Source of the DNA: Erythrobacter ramosus
Lineage (GTDB): Bacteria > Pseudomonadota > Alphaproteobacteria > Sphingomonadales > Sphingomonadaceae
Direction of reading: 5' to 3'
Assembly: GCF_009828055.1 (NCBI RefSeq)
Contig: NZ_WTYB01000002.1
Coordinates: forward strand, 682,001 to 746,000
DNA length: 64,000 nucleotides
Shown: one piece after another, positions 36,199 to 47,477 of the stretch
How positions within the stretch are numbered: position 1 is the first letter of the stretch
Layout: the number at the start of each line of letters is the position of its first letter
Translations under genes and position numbers: made by a program
Notes under the pieces: model-generated
Database searches by the model: none
Told to the model about the DNA's origin: nothing
The model's input: only the letters and a program-made list of their open reading frames with translations

Positions 36199-36993
36199 TC
36201 AGGCGGCTTCTGCCTGCCTGGCAAGTATGGCGAGGCCGTCCAGTGTAAGGTCGGCATCAACGTGGTCGAAGATTTCGGTGGCGTCGTCGAACAATATGGC
36301 AAGCCCGCCGGTGGCTACAACCTTTGCGGGGCGGCCAATTTCGGCCTTCATCTTGGCAACCATGCCTTCCATCATCGCGACATAGCCCCAGAAGACGCCG
36401 ATCAGCATCTGGTCTTCGGTGTTGCGGCCGATGACACTGCGGCTGGAGGGGGCCTTGATGGCGATGCGCGGCAGCTTGGCGGTCTTGCCCACCAGCGCGT
36501 CCAATGACAGGTTAATCCCCGGCGCGATCGAGCCGCCCTTGTAGGCGCCAGTGAAGTCGACCGCTTCGAACTTGGTGGCGGTGCCGAAGTCGACGATTAT
36601 GAGGTCGCCGCCATACTTGTGGTGCGCGGCAAGAATGTTGAGCGCGCGGTCGGCCCCGAGCGAGGACGGTTGGTCGACATCAATCTCGAAGCGCCAGCGC
36701 GCGGTTCCCTGCCCAGCGAACAACGGTGTGATGCCGAAATACTTTTCGCACAATACGGTGAGATTGTGGTCCGCGCGCGGGACGACCGATGCGACGATAA
36801 TCTGGGAGATGTCCGAGCGTTCGAACCCTTCGATCTTGAGCAATTGCAGCAGCCACACCGCATATTCATCGCCCGTCCGGCGCGGGTCGGTGGCGATGCG
36901 CCAGCGCGCACGAATATGGTGCGTGCCGTCCTCCCCATAGGTGAACAGGGCGAAGACGACATTGGTGTTCCCGACATCGGCGGCGAGCAGCAT
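36199..36993 (-). CDS. coaX: Type III pantothenate kinase
   Basis: First step of coenzyme A synthesis, phosphorylating pantothenate. 264 aa of the ASKHA fold: phosphate-binding [16 protein letters not shown] at the N-terminus, [16 protein letters not shown] with the catalytic Asp region, and [15 protein letters not shown]. The alphaproteobacterial order nuoN-birA-coaX-rnj is kept. It starts 15 nt after birA ends. Confidence 0.95.
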   Translation of the reverse strand: MLLAADVGNTNVVFALFTYGEDGTHHIRARWRIATDPRRTGDEYAVWLLQLLKIEGFERSDISQIIVASVVPRADHNLTVLCEKYFGITPLFAGQGTARWRFEIDVDQPSSLGADRALNILAAHHKYGGDLIIVDFGTATKFEAVDFTGAYKGGSIAPGINLSLDALVGKTAKLPRIAIKAPSSRSVIGRNTEDQMLIGVFWGYVAMMEGMVAKMKAEIGRPAKVVATGGLAILFDDATEIFDHVDADLTLDGLAILARQAEAA

Positions 36994-37008
36994 CTGGCAG
37001 TCCTTAAC

Positions 37009-37719
37009 TTACGAAATGTCGCCTGCGCGAATGACACGTTCACTGCCATCCGCCAAGCGTAGCCGCAAAGCGCCGTCGCTTTCCTCAAGGCCAGCAAAGG
37101 AGCCCGACAGCACCGAGCCGTCGGTATCGTGAACAGTTACGGCGGAACCCTGCGCATGGATGGAGCGGCTGAGGAAGGCGTGGAGTGTCGCGCCAAGGCC
37201 GTAGGTGCGCCAGCTTTCCAGCCTGCGATCAAAGGCTGCGGCGAGGTTCGCAGCAAAATCTTCCAGCGGCGGCGGCGGAATCACATCCGCGAGCGCCGCC
37301 GTCTTGCGGTCAGGCAGGTCAGGCGCGCGGGCGAGGTTCACCCCGATCCCGACGACAATGTGCCTGCGCACCATCTCCAAGAGGATGCCGGACAGCTTGC
37401 CGCCATCTAGTAGCACGTCATTGGGCCATTTGAGCGCCAGCGCGGTATCGTCGGGCAATGCGGCTGCCGCGGCATCGCGGACGGCCAGCGCCGCGACGAA
37501 GCTGAGGCTAGCGGGCGGCGGACCACCCTCCCCCAGGCTTACCACGGTCGAGCCCATGAAATTGCCCGCGCCGTCAAACCATGCGCGCCCTTGCCGCCCG
37601 CGTCCTGCGGTCTGGCGGCGGGCAACCAGCCAGCGCCCCTCGGCCCAGCCCTCACCCGTGCGCAAGGCGGCGGCGAGGTCGGCGTTGGTCGAGCCGGTCT
37701 GTTCGGCGAAGGCGATCAA
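37009..37719 (-). CDS. birA: Biotin--[acetyl-CoA-carboxylase] ligase
   Basis: Attaches biotin to the carboxyl-carrier protein. 236 aa, the short form without a DNA-binding domain, so it is not a transcriptional repressor. Motifs: AEQTGSTNADL, ARRQTAGRGRQGRAWFDGAGNFMGS (biotinyl-AMP loop, split here: RQTAGRGRQGRAW), LKWPNDVLLDGGKLSGILLE and IVVGIGVNLAR. Its ATG overlaps the nuoN stop by four bases. Confidence 0.94.
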   Translation of the reverse strand: MIAFAEQTGSTNADLAAALRTGEGWAEGRWLVARRQTAGRGRQGRAWFDGAGNFMGSTVVSLGEGGPPPASLSFVAALAVRDAAAAALPDDTALALKWPNDVLLDGGKLSGILLEMVRRHIVVGIGVNLARAPDLPDRKTAALADVIPPPPLEDFAANLAAAFDRRLESWRTYGLGATLHAFLSRSIHAQGSAVTVHDTDGSVLSGSFAGLEESDGALRLRLADGSERVIRAGDIS

Positions 37720-39194
37720 ACCGTAAGGAACAGCGAGGCCGCAGCCTTGTCAGCCAGATCGGTGAGCGACGGGGTAAGCAGATAACCCAGCGGCGAGACG
37801 ATCAGCGCCGTCAGCCCCAGCAGCACCCAGTGGGCCGCGCCGCTCTTGCCAGTGACTACGCCCGCAGGCTCATCGAAGAACATCACCTTGACGAACTTGA
37901 TGTAATAGAACGCGCCGATCACGCTCGCCGCGATAGCGATCGCGCCGAATGCCACCAGCCCGGCCTCGATGGTCGCCTGGAACACCACGAACTTGCTATA
38001 GAAGCCGAGCAGCGGCGGAATGCCGGCGAGGCTGAACATGAACAGCAGCAGCGCCCACGCAATTGCGGGCTGCGTCACGGAAAGCCCGCGGATGTCGGCA
38101 AAGGTTTCGAACAGCGCGCCATCTTCGCCGCGCAGCATCAACAGCGCGACAAAGCTGCCAAGGCTCATGGCGACATAGATGAACAGGTAAACCAGCATCG
38201 CGCTCGCCCCATCGGCATTGGCCACCGCAAGCCCAAGCAGGATAAAGCCGATATTGTTGATCGAGGAATAGGCGAGCAGCCGTTTCAGGTTCTCCTGACC
38301 GATCGCTCCCAAAGCGCCGAAGATGATCGAGGCCAAGGCCATGAACATCACGATCTGCTGCCACGCGGCGACTTGCCCCCCGAACACCTCGAACACCACC
38401 CGCGCGGTGAGCGCAACGGCGGCAACCTTCGGTGCAGTGGCAAAGAAGGCGGTGACCGGCGTCGGCGCGCCTTCATAGACGTCGGGCGTCCACATGTGGA
38501 ATGGCACAGCGGAAATCTTGAACGCGAGGCCGGAGAGCACGAAGATCACTCCGAACAGCGCGCCGTAACCCATCTCGCCCGTCAGGCCTGCACGGACAGC
38601 GGTGAAGGACGTGCCACCGGTGAAGCCGTAGAGCAGACTCATCCCGTAGAGCAGGATGCCCGATGCCAGCGCGCCCAGCACGAAATACTTGAGCCCCGCT
38701 TCGCCCGAGCGCGGATCACGCCGCAGGATCGCCGCAAGGACATAGGCCGACAGACTGTTGAGTTCGAGCCCGAGGTACAGGCTCATGAAATCATTGGCCG
38801 AGACCATGATGCTCATGCCAACCGCAGCGAACAGGATCAGCACCGGGTATTCCGCGCGCATCCCGCGCTCGGAGCCCGCCGAGGGGCCATCGAAGAACGG
38901 CGGCGCGATCATCAACGCGCCGATCGCGGCGAGGTAGATCAGCGCCTTGGCAAACAGGGCGAAGCTATCGACTTTGATCAACCCGCCGAATGCCAGCGTG
39001 GCGGGGCCATCAACGCCGAAATGGAGGCCCGGCACCAGCAGTAACCCGGCCGCGAACAGCGCAGCGGCGGCAGCGATGGCGATCAAGCGTGCGGCCTTGT
39101 CCCCGCCCCAGGCAGCGACCAGTAGCAGCACAAGGCCAGCTGCGATCAGCACCAGCTCGGGCATCACAAGTGCGAAAGAAGCAGCGAATTCCAT
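37716..39194 (-). CDS. nuoN: NADH-quinone oxidoreductase subunit N
   Basis: Antiporter-like proton-translocating subunit of complex I; 492 aa with about 14 membrane helices. Family motifs: LYLGLELNSLSAYVLAAI with the functional Glu, FKISAVPFHMWTPDVYEGAP with the pumping Lys, and LLAYSSINNIGFILLGL. Last nuo gene of the operon; one-base overlap with nuoM. Confidence 0.96.
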   Translation of the reverse strand: MEFAASFALVMPELVLIAAGLVLLLVAAWGGDKAARLIAIAAAAALFAAGLLLVPGLHFGVDGPATLAFGGLIKVDSFALFAKALIYLAAIGALMIAPPFFDGPSAGSERGMRAEYPVLILFAAVGMSIMVSANDFMSLYLGLELNSLSAYVLAAILRRDPRSGEAGLKYFVLGALASGILLYGMSLLYGFTGGTSFTAVRAGLTGEMGYGALFGVIFVLSGLAFKISAVPFHMWTPDVYEGAPTPVTAFFATAPKVAAVALTARVVFEVFGGQVAAWQQIVMFMALASIIFGALGAIGQENLKRLLAYSSINNIGFILLGLAVANADGASAMLVYLFIYVAMSLGSFVALLMLRGEDGALFETFADIRGLSVTQPAIAWALLLFMFSLAGIPPLLGFYSKFVVFQATIEAGLVAFGAIAIAASVIGAFYYIKFVKVMFFDEPAGVVTGKSGAAHWVLLGLTALIVSPLGYLLTPSLTDLADKAAASLFLTV

Positions 39195-40759
39195 CAGTGC
39201 GCGCCCTCCTTGGCGCTCGAAGTCTCGGAGCCCTCATGATGTGGCATCGCATTGGCAGCCGCAGCGCGCGGGGCGCCGGGGGCCAGCTTCGCATCACCCG
39301 CCGGAGCGGCTGCCGCAAGCCGCGCGTCAAGCACGGCGATGTCGGCGCGCATCGGCGCAAGGAAGCTCTCAGGATAGACACCCATCCACATCACCGCTGC
39401 CGCAATCGGGGCCATCATCACCCACTCACGCGCCGAGATATCACGCATCGCGGCCGCGTCCTCGTTCACCTGTCCGCCAAAGGCAACGCGGCGATAGAGG
39501 TACAGCATATAGGCCGCGCCAAGGATGATGCCGGTGGTGCAGATCAGCGCCACGAGACTCGAAGTCTGGTAGATGCCCGCCAGCGACAGGAACTCGCCGA
39601 CGAAACCGCTGGTGCCCGGCAGGCCGATGCTCGCCATGGTGAACAGCAGGAAGAACAGCGCATAATAGGGCATGTTGATCGCGAGCCCGCCGTAACGCGC
39701 GATCTCGCGGGTGTGGAGGCGGTCGTAGATCACACCGACGCACAGGAACAGCGCACCCGAAACGAGGCCGTGGCTGAGCATGACGATCATGGCACCCTCC
39801 AGCCCCTGCACATTGAAAGCGAACAGGCCGACCGTGACAATCGCCATGTGCGCGACGGAGGAATAGGCGATCAGCTTCTTCATGTCGGTCTGCACAAGCG
39901 CGACCAGCGAGGTGTAGACCACCGCGATCATCGACAGAGCAAACACCAGCCAAGCGAACTGCGCGCTAGCCTCGGGGAACATCGGCAGGCTGAAACGGAT
40001 GAAGCCGTATCCGCCCAGCTTCAGCAGCACGCCGGCAAGGATCACCGAACCCGCGGTCGGCGCCTGCACGTGCGCATCCGGCAGCCAGGTGTGGAGCGGC
40101 CACATCGGCACCTTCACCGCAAAGCTGGCGAAGAAGGCGAGCCATAGCCACGTCTGCGCGCCTGCCGGGAAGCTGTACTGCATCAGCGTCGGGATGTCGG
40201 ACGTGCCCGCTTCGGCCACCATCCAGAACATCGCGATCAGCATCAGCACCGATCCGAACAGCGTGTAGAGGAAGAACTTGTAGCTGGCGTAAATGCGGTT
40301 GTCCCCGCCCCACACCCCGATGATCAGATACATCGGGATGAGGCCCGCCTCGAAGAAGACGTAGAACAGGAACAGGTCTTGCGCCGCGAAGGTGCCGATC
40401 ATCAGCACTTCCATGAACAGGAAGGCGGCCATGTATTCGCCCACGCGCTTCTGCACCGATTCCCAGCTCGCCAGAATACAGACCGGCATCAGGAAGACGC
40501 TCAGCATGATCAGCATCAGGGCGATCCCGTCGATCCCAAGCTTGTACTGGAAACCGGCGAAGAGGTTCGCTTCTTCGGTGAACTGCCACTGCGGTCCGCC
40601 GATCTGGTAATTCGACCACAGCACGACGCCGAGCACGAAGGTGACAAGCGTCGCGCCGAGCGCGATCCAGCGGGCCGCAGCTGCGCCCGCAAACAGGCAC
40701 GCCGCAGCGCCCGCCAGCGGCGCGAGCATCATCAGCGACAGGATGGGAAGGCCTTCCAT
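39194..40759 (-). CDS. nuoM: NADH-quinone oxidoreductase subunit M
   Basis: Second antiporter-like subunit of complex I; 521 aa. [17 protein letters not shown] carries the conserved Glu, [20 protein letters not shown] the conserved Lys region, and [19 protein letters not shown] the central helix. The C-terminus has an extra 40-residue Ala-rich tail ([20 protein letters not shown]) beyond the last helix, unusual for NuoM. Confidence 0.96.
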   Translation of the reverse strand: MEGLPILSLMMLAPLAGAAACLFAGAAAARWIALGATLVTFVLGVVLWSNYQIGGPQWQFTEEANLFAGFQYKLGIDGIALMLIMLSVFLMPVCILASWESVQKRVGEYMAAFLFMEVLMIGTFAAQDLFLFYVFFEAGLIPMYLIIGVWGGDNRIYASYKFFLYTLFGSVLMLIAMFWMVAEAGTSDIPTLMQYSFPAGAQTWLWLAFFASFAVKVPMWPLHTWLPDAHVQAPTAGSVILAGVLLKLGGYGFIRFSLPMFPEASAQFAWLVFALSMIAVVYTSLVALVQTDMKKLIAYSSVAHMAIVTVGLFAFNVQGLEGAMIVMLSHGLVSGALFLCVGVIYDRLHTREIARYGGLAINMPYYALFFLLFTMASIGLPGTSGFVGEFLSLAGIYQTSSLVALICTTGIILGAAYMLYLYRRVAFGGQVNEDAAAMRDISAREWVMMAPIAAAVMWMGVYPESFLAPMRADIAVLDARLAAAAPAGDAKLAPGAPRAAAANAMPHHEGSETSSAKEGAH

Positions 40760-40773
40760 TACGAAGCGCGCTC

Positions 40774-42765
40774 CTAAAGCAGAACAAAAGTGACAGCGGC
40801 GACCAGCCCGAGCAGCATGATCAACGCGTAGGTGTAGACGTAGCCCGACTGAATCGACTTGGCGGCGACCGAAGAGCGTTCGACCGCCCAGGCGATACCG
40901 TTGGGGCCGAAGCGGTCGATGGTGCCGATATCGCCGAGCTTCCAGAACTTGTTACCGAGCCAGAAGGCGGGCTTTACGAAGATCGCATCGTACAACTCGT
41001 CGAAGTACCACTTGCGGTAGACGAAGTTATGCAGCGCGCCGAAGGTCGCTACGAACTTTGCAGGGATATCGGGCTTGGCGATGTAGGCGACATAAGCGCC
41101 CGCAAACCCGATCAGCATCACGATCAGCGCGGTGTACTTCACCCAGTAGGGCACGGCGTGCATGGCGTGGATCAGATCCTCGTTGTAGAAGATCGACCCG
41201 TTCCAGAAGGCCGCGCTGTCGAGGAAGCTGGGCGCAAACACCTGCCCTGCGGCAATCGCGCCGATGGTCAGCAGGCCGAGCGGGATCAGCATCGTGATCG
41301 GGCTTTCATGCGGATGATAACCGCCCGTGGTGTCCTCGCCAGCTTCGGCAGGTGTCTTGTGCACCGAGTGCTGGATATGCTCGCTCTCAATCCAGCGCGG
41401 CTTGCCCCAGAAGGTCAGGAACATCAGGCGCCACGAATAGAAGCTGGTCAGCAGCGCCGCGATGGCACCGGCCCAGAAGGCGAACTGGCCGGCACCATTG
41501 TGGCGCGCATAAGCGACTTCAAGGATCGCGTCCTTCGACCAGAACCCTGCAAAGCCGACACCGAGGTGATAGACCCCCAGCCCCGTGATCGCCAGCGTGC
41601 CGGCCAGCATCGCGTAGAAAGTGAACGGGATGTGCTTTCTGAGGCCGCCGTAATAGCGCATGTCCTGCTCGTGGTGCATCGCGTGGATCACCGAACCAGC
41701 ACCCAAGAACAGCAGCGCCTTGAAGAAGGCGTGGGTGAACAGGTGGAACATCGCCGCGCCATAAGCACCGACGCCCGCGGCAAAGAACATGTAGCCTAGC
41801 TGCGAGCAGGTCGAATAGGCGATCACCCGCTTGATGTCCCACTGCGTCGTGCCGATGGTTGCGGCAAAGAAGCAGGTGGCGGCGCCCACGATGGTAACGA
41901 TCGTCAGCGCGGTCGGCGCAGTCTCAAACATCGGCGAGAGGCGGCACAGCATGAACACGCCGGCCGTCACCATGGTCGCGGCGTGGATCAGCGCGGAGAC
42001 GGGCGTCGGCCCCTCCATCGCGTCCGGCAGCCAGGTATGCAGGCCCAGCTGCGCCGACTTGCCCATCGCGCCGATGAACAGCAGGATGCACAGGATGTCC
42101 ATGGTGTAGAGCCGCATGCCGACAAAGGTGATCGTCGATCCGCTCATGCCCGGGGCCGCCGCCAGTATCTCGGGAATCGAGGTGGTCTGGAACACCAGAT
42201 AGGTGCCGAAAATGCCGAGCATGAAGCCCAAGTCACCGACGCGGTTGACCACGAAGGCCTTGATCGCGGCGGCGCCAGCGCTTGGCTTCTTGAACCAGAA
42301 ACCGATCAGCAGGTAGGACGCAAGACCAACCCCTTCCCAGCCAAAGAACATCTGGACGAGGTTATCGGCCGTCACCAGCATCAGCATCGCGAAGGTGAAC
42401 AGCGAAAGGTAGGCGAAGAACCGCGGCTGATCCGGGTCTTCCTCCATATACCCCCACGAATAGAGGTGCACGAGCGCCGACACAGTGTTGATCACGACCA
42501 GCATGATCGCGGTCAGCGTATCGACCCGCAGCGCCCAATCGAAGTTGAGCGTGCCGCTTTCAACCCACTTCAGCACCTGAACGACCTCGGCGCTTTCCGT
42601 CCCACCGATAAAGCCAAGGAAGATCGGCCAGCTCAGGCCCGCAGACAGCAGCAGCGCGCCGGTGGTGACGGACTTGGCCGCCACATTGCCGAGGAACCGG
42701 TTGCCCAACCCTGCGATGAGGGCAGCAACCAGCGGCGCAAAAACGATGATGAGGATGGTATGCAC
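40774..42765 (-). CDS. nuoL: NADH-quinone oxidoreductase subunit L
   Basis: Distal antiporter-like subunit of complex I; 663 aa. [38 protein letters not shown] and [20 protein letters not shown] are the standard motifs; the long C-terminal lateral helix region is present ([19 protein letters not shown] onward). It lies 7 nt after nuoK and 14 nt before nuoM. Confidence 0.97.
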   Translation of the reverse strand: MHTILIIVFAPLVAALIAGLGNRFLGNVAAKSVTTGALLLSAGLSWPIFLGFIGGTESAEVVQVLKWVESGTLNFDWALRVDTLTAIMLVVINTVSALVHLYSWGYMEEDPDQPRFFAYLSLFTFAMLMLVTADNLVQMFFGWEGVGLASYLLIGFWFKKPSAGAAAIKAFVVNRVGDLGFMLGIFGTYLVFQTTSIPEILAAAPGMSGSTITFVGMRLYTMDILCILLFIGAMGKSAQLGLHTWLPDAMEGPTPVSALIHAATMVTAGVFMLCRLSPMFETAPTALTIVTIVGAATCFFAATIGTTQWDIKRVIAYSTCSQLGYMFFAAGVGAYGAAMFHLFTHAFFKALLFLGAGSVIHAMHHEQDMRYYGGLRKHIPFTFYAMLAGTLAITGLGVYHLGVGFAGFWSKDAILEVAYARHNGAGQFAFWAGAIAALLTSFYSWRLMFLTFWGKPRWIESEHIQHSVHKTPAEAGEDTTGGYHPHESPITMLIPLGLLTIGAIAAGQVFAPSFLDSAAFWNGSIFYNEDLIHAMHAVPYWVKYTALIVMLIGFAGAYVAYIAKPDIPAKFVATFGALHNFVYRKWYFDELYDAIFVKPAFWLGNKFWKLGDIGTIDRFGPNGIAWAVERSSVAAKSIQSGYVYTYALIMLLGLVAAVTFVLL

Positions 42766-42772
42766 GTCGCGC

Positions 42773-43078
42773 TTACCCCTTCATCCGGTTGATATCGTCA
42801 ACCGCGATCGACCCGCGGGTGCGGAAATAGATCACCAGGATCGCCAGCCCGATCGCCGCTTCGGCCGCAGCCACGGTCAGCACCAGCATCGCGAAGACCT
42901 GACCCACCAGATCCTGCATGAAGGCGCTGAAGGCGACGAGGTTGAGGTTCACGCTGAGCAGGATCAGCTCGACCGCCATCAGGATGACGATCACGTTCTT
43001 GCGGTTGAGGAAAATCCCCAGCACACCCAGCACGAACAGGATCGCGCCCACGGTGAGATAATGTTCGATGCCGATCAC
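42773..43078 (-). CDS. nuoK: NADH-quinone oxidoreductase subunit K
   Basis: Three-helix membrane subunit of complex I, 101 aa. [20 protein letters not shown] and the [20 protein letters not shown] helix with its conserved Glu are clear, as is [13 protein letters not shown]. Overlaps nuoJ by ATGA. Confidence 0.96.
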   Translation of the reverse strand: MIGIEHYLTVGAILFVLGVLGIFLNRKNVIVILMAVELILLSVNLNLVAFSAFMQDLVGQVFAMLVLTVAAAEAAIGLAILVIYFRTRGSIAVDDINRMKG

Positions 43079-43698
43079 AGTTCGACCCCTTGCCCGATCT
43101 CCGGGTTTTTCATAACGGTTGCATCTTCCGGGCGGCGGCGGATCTGCTTGCCCACGTCCTGCCGCGCACGCGCGCCGGGCTTGGGCGGCTGGAAGGTCAG
43201 CACGATCGCGCCGATCATCGCGACCAGCAGAATGATCCCGGCGATCTCGAACAGCACGATGTAGCGGCCATACAGCAGCGCGCCGAGCGCTTCGATATTG
43301 CTGCTGTCAGTCGCTTGCATCGCGCTGCCATCCGGCGTGCCCAACTGGATACCCCCGGCACCATAGGCCCCCGCTGCCAGGAGCAATTCCGCCAGCAAGA
43401 TAGCTGCGATCAGCAAACCCAGCGGCGCATTGCGGCTGAAGCCCGCGCGCATCGCGGCAAAATCGATGTCGAGCATCATCACAACGAACAGGAACAACAC
43501 CGCGACCGCGCCGACATAGACGATCACCAGCAGCATCGCGATGAACTCCGCGCCAACCAGCACCATCAGGCCGGCCGCGTTGAAGAACGCCATGATCAGC
43601 CAAAGCACCGAGTGCACGGGGTTCTTCGCCATGATCGTCATCACAGCGGCGGCGACGACGATGGTCGCGAAGAAATAGAAGGCGATGACCTGTATCAT
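43075..43698 (-). CDS. nuoJ: NADH-quinone oxidoreductase subunit J
   Basis: Five-helix membrane subunit, 207 aa. [20 protein letters not shown] starts the protein; [20 protein letters not shown] is the characteristic pi-bulge helix. The ATG at 43698 has GGAG upstream (an ATG at 43755 does not). The C-terminal 35 residues are polar and charged ([19 protein letters not shown]). A 148-nt non-coding gap precedes it, the only sizeable gap in the operon. Confidence 0.95.
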   Translation of the reverse strand: MIQVIAFYFFATIVVAAAVMTIMAKNPVHSVLWLIMAFFNAAGLMVLVGAEFIAMLLVIVYVGAVAVLFLFVVMMLDIDFAAMRAGFSRNAPLGLLIAAILLAELLLAAGAYGAGGIQLGTPDGSAMQATDSSNIEALGALLYGRYIVLFEIAGIILLVAMIGAIVLTFQPPKPGARARQDVGKQIRRRPEDATVMKNPEIGQGVEL

Positions 43699-43846
43699 GA
43701 CTTTACTCCGCCGATCCGCAGCCCCGGCGTAACGCCCGAGCCCAGAAAGCGGCAATGTGATCCCTAGTCCAAGTTCCGTCCCGGTCCCGATCCCTCGGTG
43801 CCGGGGCAGTATTTATGTTGACCCCGTGTCCATCGTCCGCCGCGCC

Positions 43847-44335
43847 CTAACGATAGGGTGCGTCGGCTTCAAGGTTGGCCGCGATGGCCCGTTCCCACTT
43901 GTCACCATTCGAAAGCAGCTTGGCCTTGTCGTAAAGCAGCTCTTCGCGCGTTTCGGTGGCGTATTCGAAATTTGGTCCCTCGACGATGGCATCCACCGGA
44001 CAAGCTTCCTGACAGAAGCCGCAATAGATGCACTTGGTCATGTCGATGTCGTAGCGGGTGGTGCGGCGGCTGCCGTCTTCACGCGGTTCGCTCTCGATGG
44101 TGATCGCCTGCGCGGGGCACACGGCCTCGCACAGCTTGCACGCAATGCAGCGTTCCTCGCCGTTCGGATAGCGCCGCAAGGCATGCTCACCGCGGAAGCG
44201 GGGCGAAAGCGGGGCCTTCTCGAAGGGATAGTTGATCGTCACCTTGGGCCTGAAGAAATATTTCAGCGTCAAGGCGTGCGCCTTGAGGAATTCCCAGAGG
44301 GTGAACGATTTGATGAGGTGGGAGACGGTGGTCAT
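43847..44335 (-). CDS. nuoI: NADH-quinone oxidoreductase subunit I
   Basis: Electron-transfer subunit with two [4Fe-4S] clusters (N6a, N6b); 162 aa. The two ferredoxin motifs are [13 protein letters not shown] and [13 protein letters not shown]. The N-terminal amphipathic segment ([19 protein letters not shown]) anchors it to the membrane arm. Four-base overlap with nuoH. Confidence 0.97.
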   Translation of the reverse strand: MTTVSHLIKSFTLWEFLKAHALTLKYFFRPKVTINYPFEKAPLSPRFRGEHALRRYPNGEERCIACKLCEAVCPAQAITIESEPREDGSRRTTRYDIDMTKCIYCGFCQEACPVDAIVEGPNFEYATETREELLYDKAKLLSNGDKWERAIAANLEADAPYR

Positions 44336-45465
44336 GACTGGCCTCTCACAGCGACAGGCTGCGCAGGGGTGGTTTGGACGATTTCGGTGGAGGTCGCAGG
44401 CGCCGTCGGCGCTATCGAGCGGTCAAAATGCCCAGTCGCCATCAGATACCCGCTGGTCACCGCGACAAACACGAGGCTCATCGGCAGGAACACCTTCCAC
44501 CCGAGGCGCATCAGCTGGTCATAGCGGTAGCGCGGCACGGTCGCCCAGATCCAGCTGAACATGAAGAAGAACATGAAGGTCTTCAGCAGGAACCAGATGA
44601 TCCCCGGCACCATGTAGAGGACCGGAATGTCGAGCGGCGGCAGCCACCCGCCCCAGAACAACAGCGTGTTCAGCGAGCACATCAGCAGGATGTTCGCATA
44701 CTCGCCGAGCCAGAACAGCGCGAAGCTCATCGAGGAATATTCGGTCTGGTAGCCCGCGACGAGCTCGCTTTCCGCCTCGGTGAGGTCGAAGGGCGCGCGC
44801 GCGGTTTCGGCGAGCGAGGAGATGAAGAACACCACCCACATCGGGAACAGCAGCGGGTGCACGACATAGGCGTTGATCAGCCCAAGGCCGAAACCGCGCT
44901 GCTCGTTGACGATGCCCGAGAGGTTGAACGTGCCTGCAAACAGCACCACGCACACCAGCACGAAGCCGATCGACACCTCGTAGGAAATCATTTGCGCCGA
45001 GGCGCGCATCGCCGAGAAGAACGGGTATTTGGAGTTCGACGCCCACCCGCTCATCACCACGCCGTAAACCCCCATTGAGGAGATCGCGAGGATGTAGAGC
45101 AGGCCCACGTTGATATCGGCCAACACCACGCCCGCCGAGAATGGGATCACCGCCCAGGCCGCCAGCGCGACGGTGAATGTGATGATCGGAGCGAGGAGGA
45201 AGATGCCCTTGTTCGCGGCTGACGGGATGATGGTTTCTTGCAGGAAGACCTTCAAACCGTCGGCGAAAGACTGCAGCAAGCCGAACGGCCCGACCACATT
45301 CGGCCCTCGCCGCATCATGATCGCGCCCAGCACCTTGCGGTCGACATAGATCACCATGGCGACACTGAACATGACGAGCAGCGAAATCACAATGATCCCG
45401 GTCAGCGTCGCGACGGTCCAGGCCCATTCGTAGCTGAGGCCGAGGGATTGGAAGAAGGCGGTCAT
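44332..45465 (-). CDS. nuoH: NADH-quinone oxidoreductase subunit H
   Basis: Quinone-site membrane subunit; 377 aa. [40 protein letters not shown] and [20 protein letters not shown] are the family signatures. The last 30 residues are a polar Thr/Pro tail not present in E. coli. Overlaps nuoG and nuoI by ATGA junctions. Confidence 0.97.
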   Translation of the reverse strand: MTAFFQSLGLSYEWAWTVATLTGIIVISLLVMFSVAMVIYVDRKVLGAIMMRRGPNVVGPFGLLQSFADGLKVFLQETIIPSAANKGIFLLAPIITFTVALAAWAVIPFSAGVVLADINVGLLYILAISSMGVYGVVMSGWASNSKYPFFSAMRASAQMISYEVSIGFVLVCVVLFAGTFNLSGIVNEQRGFGLGLINAYVVHPLLFPMWVVFFISSLAETARAPFDLTEAESELVAGYQTEYSSMSFALFWLGEYANILLMCSLNTLLFWGGWLPPLDIPVLYMVPGIIWFLLKTFMFFFMFSWIWATVPRYRYDQLMRLGWKVFLPMSLVFVAVTSGYLMATGHFDRSIAPTAPATSTEIVQTTPAQPVAVRGQS

Positions 45466-47477
45466 TCCGCAGCCTCCTTCACATCGGCCCCATGAAGCAG
45501 CTCATCCGAGCAACGCTGCATCACCTCGCTGGCGCGGGCGATGGGGTTGGTGAGGTAGAAGTCCTTGATCGGGTAGCCCACAAGCTCGCCTTCGAACTTC
45601 GCGCCGGCGTCTGCCTTGGGCAGCGCGCCGTAATCTGCGAGGCCCTCTTCGCCCAGCGCCGGGACCGCAGCGATCATCTTGGCCTGCAATGCGGCAAAGC
45701 TGTCGAAGCCGACGGTTACGCCAAGCGCATCGGCGAGCGCGCGCAGGATCGTCCAATCCTCGCGGGCATCGCCGGGGGCGAAGACCGCCTTCTCGGCGAA
45801 CTGCACCCGGCCTTCGGCGTTGACGTAGGTGCCGTCCTTCTCGGCATAGGATGCGCCCGGAAGGATGATGTCAGCGTGATGCGCACCCTTGTCGCCGTGG
45901 TGACCGATAAAGACCTTGAGGCTGTTCGGAAACGCCGCGTAATCCATCTCGTCCGCACCGAGGCTGAGCAGCACCTTGGGCGAAGCCGCAGCGATATCGC
46001 CCATCCCGCCGGGAAGCGTGAAGCCGAGCATCAGCGAGGCCATGCGCGCCGCCGAAATGTGCAGCACGTTGAAGCCGTTCCAACCGTCCTTCACCAGACC
46101 GAACTTGTCGATCAGCTTCAGGCCCGCCGGAAGCGCGCCCTTCGCCAGCGCCGCCGCGCCGAGGATCACCGCCGGACGCTTCGCGGACTTCATGACGTCA
46201 CCCAATTCCTTGGGGATGCGGTTCAGCAGCTTGAGGTCGGAGCCGAGGAAAGTCGCCGGATAGGTCGGGTTCCACTCGGAGCCGATAATATAGACCTTCG
46301 CCCCCGCCTTCACCGCCTTGCGCAGGCGGACATTGAGCAGCGCGGCTTCCCAGCGGACATTGCTGCCCACGATGAGGATTGCGTCAGCGGTCTCGATCCC
46401 TGCGAAGGTCGAGTTAAAGTTCACAGCCGCAAGGTTCGACACGTCATAGGTCATGCCGGTCTGGCGCGCTTCGGTGAGCTGCGAACCGCAGGCGTTGACC
46501 AAAGCCTTGGCGGCAAACATCGTCTCGGCATCGAGCAGATCGCCAGCGACCGCCGCGATGCTCGCCTTGTCGCCTTCCAGAGCGCCCGCGATCAGGCCGA
46601 ACGCCTCGGTCCACTCGGCAGGCTGGAGTTTGCCGTCACGGCGCACCCACACCCGGTCCAAGCGCCGCTTGGTCAGACCATCGACCTGATAGCGGCCCTT
46701 GTCCGACAGCCACTCCTCGTTGACGTCGTCATTCACCCGCGGAAGCGCGCGCATGACTTCGCGGCCCTTGGAATGGAGCGTGATGTTGGCGCCCACCGCG
46801 TCGGAGACGTCGATGCTGAGCGTCTTCTTCAGCTCCCACGGCCGCGCCTCAAACGCATAGGGCCGCGAGGTCAGTGCGCCGACCGGGCACAGGTCGATGA
46901 CGTTGGCCGAAAGCTCGTGCGCCGCCGCCTGCTCGAGATAGGTGGTGATCTGCATATCCTCGCCGCGATACAGCGCGCCGATCTCGTCCACGCCCGCGAT
47001 CTCTTCCGAGAAGCGCACGCAGCGGGTGCAGTGGATGCAGCGGGTCATAATCGTCTTGATCAGCGGGCCCATGTATTTCTCGGTCACCGCACGCTTGTTC
47101 TCGTGATAGCGCGAGCCGCCGCGGCCATAGGCGACCGCCTGATCCTGCAGATCGCACTCACCGCCCTGATCGCAGATCGGGCAATCGAGCGGGTGGTTGA
47201 TGAGCAGGAACTCCATCACCCCCTCGCGGGCCTTCTTGACCATCGGGGAGTCGGTGCGGATTTCCTGACCCTCGGCAGCGGGAAGCGCGCAAGAGGCCTG
47301 CGGCTTGGGCGGCCCGGGCTTCACCTCGACAAGGCACATCCGGCAATTGCCCGCGATGCTCAGGCGCTCGTGATAGCAGAAGCGCGGGATTTCCTTGCCC
47401 GCCAGCTCGCACGCCTGCAACACAGTCGCGCCCGCCGGGACTTCGATTTCCTGACCGTCTACGGTGACTTTAGGCAT
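45462..47477 (-). CDS. nuoG: NADH-quinone oxidoreductase subunit G
   Basis: Large iron-sulfur subunit of the peripheral arm; 671 aa. N-terminal [2Fe-2S] ligands [19 protein letters not shown], then [15 protein letters not shown] and the [16 protein letters not shown] motif, followed by an inactive molybdopterin-oxidoreductase domain. The length matches the shorter alphaproteobacterial/mitochondrial form rather than the 900-aa E. coli form. Confidence 0.97.
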   Translation of the reverse strand: MPKVTVDGQEIEVPAGATVLQACELAGKEIPRFCYHERLSIAGNCRMCLVEVKPGPPKPQASCALPAAEGQEIRTDSPMVKKAREGVMEFLLINHPLDCPICDQGGECDLQDQAVAYGRGGSRYHENKRAVTEKYMGPLIKTIMTRCIHCTRCVRFSEEIAGVDEIGALYRGEDMQITTYLEQAAAHELSANVIDLCPVGALTSRPYAFEARPWELKKTLSIDVSDAVGANITLHSKGREVMRALPRVNDDVNEEWLSDKGRYQVDGLTKRRLDRVWVRRDGKLQPAEWTEAFGLIAGALEGDKASIAAVAGDLLDAETMFAAKALVNACGSQLTEARQTGMTYDVSNLAAVNFNSTFAGIETADAILIVGSNVRWEAALLNVRLRKAVKAGAKVYIIGSEWNPTYPATFLGSDLKLLNRIPKELGDVMKSAKRPAVILGAAALAKGALPAGLKLIDKFGLVKDGWNGFNVLHISAARMASLMLGFTLPGGMGDIAAASPKVLLSLGADEMDYAAFPNSLKVFIGHHGDKGAHHADIILPGASYAEKDGTYVNAEGRVQFAEKAVFAPGDAREDWTILRALADALGVTVGFDSFAALQAKMIAAVPALGEEGLADYGALPKADAGAKFEGELVGYPIKDFYLTNPIARASEVMQRCSDELLHGADVKEAAE

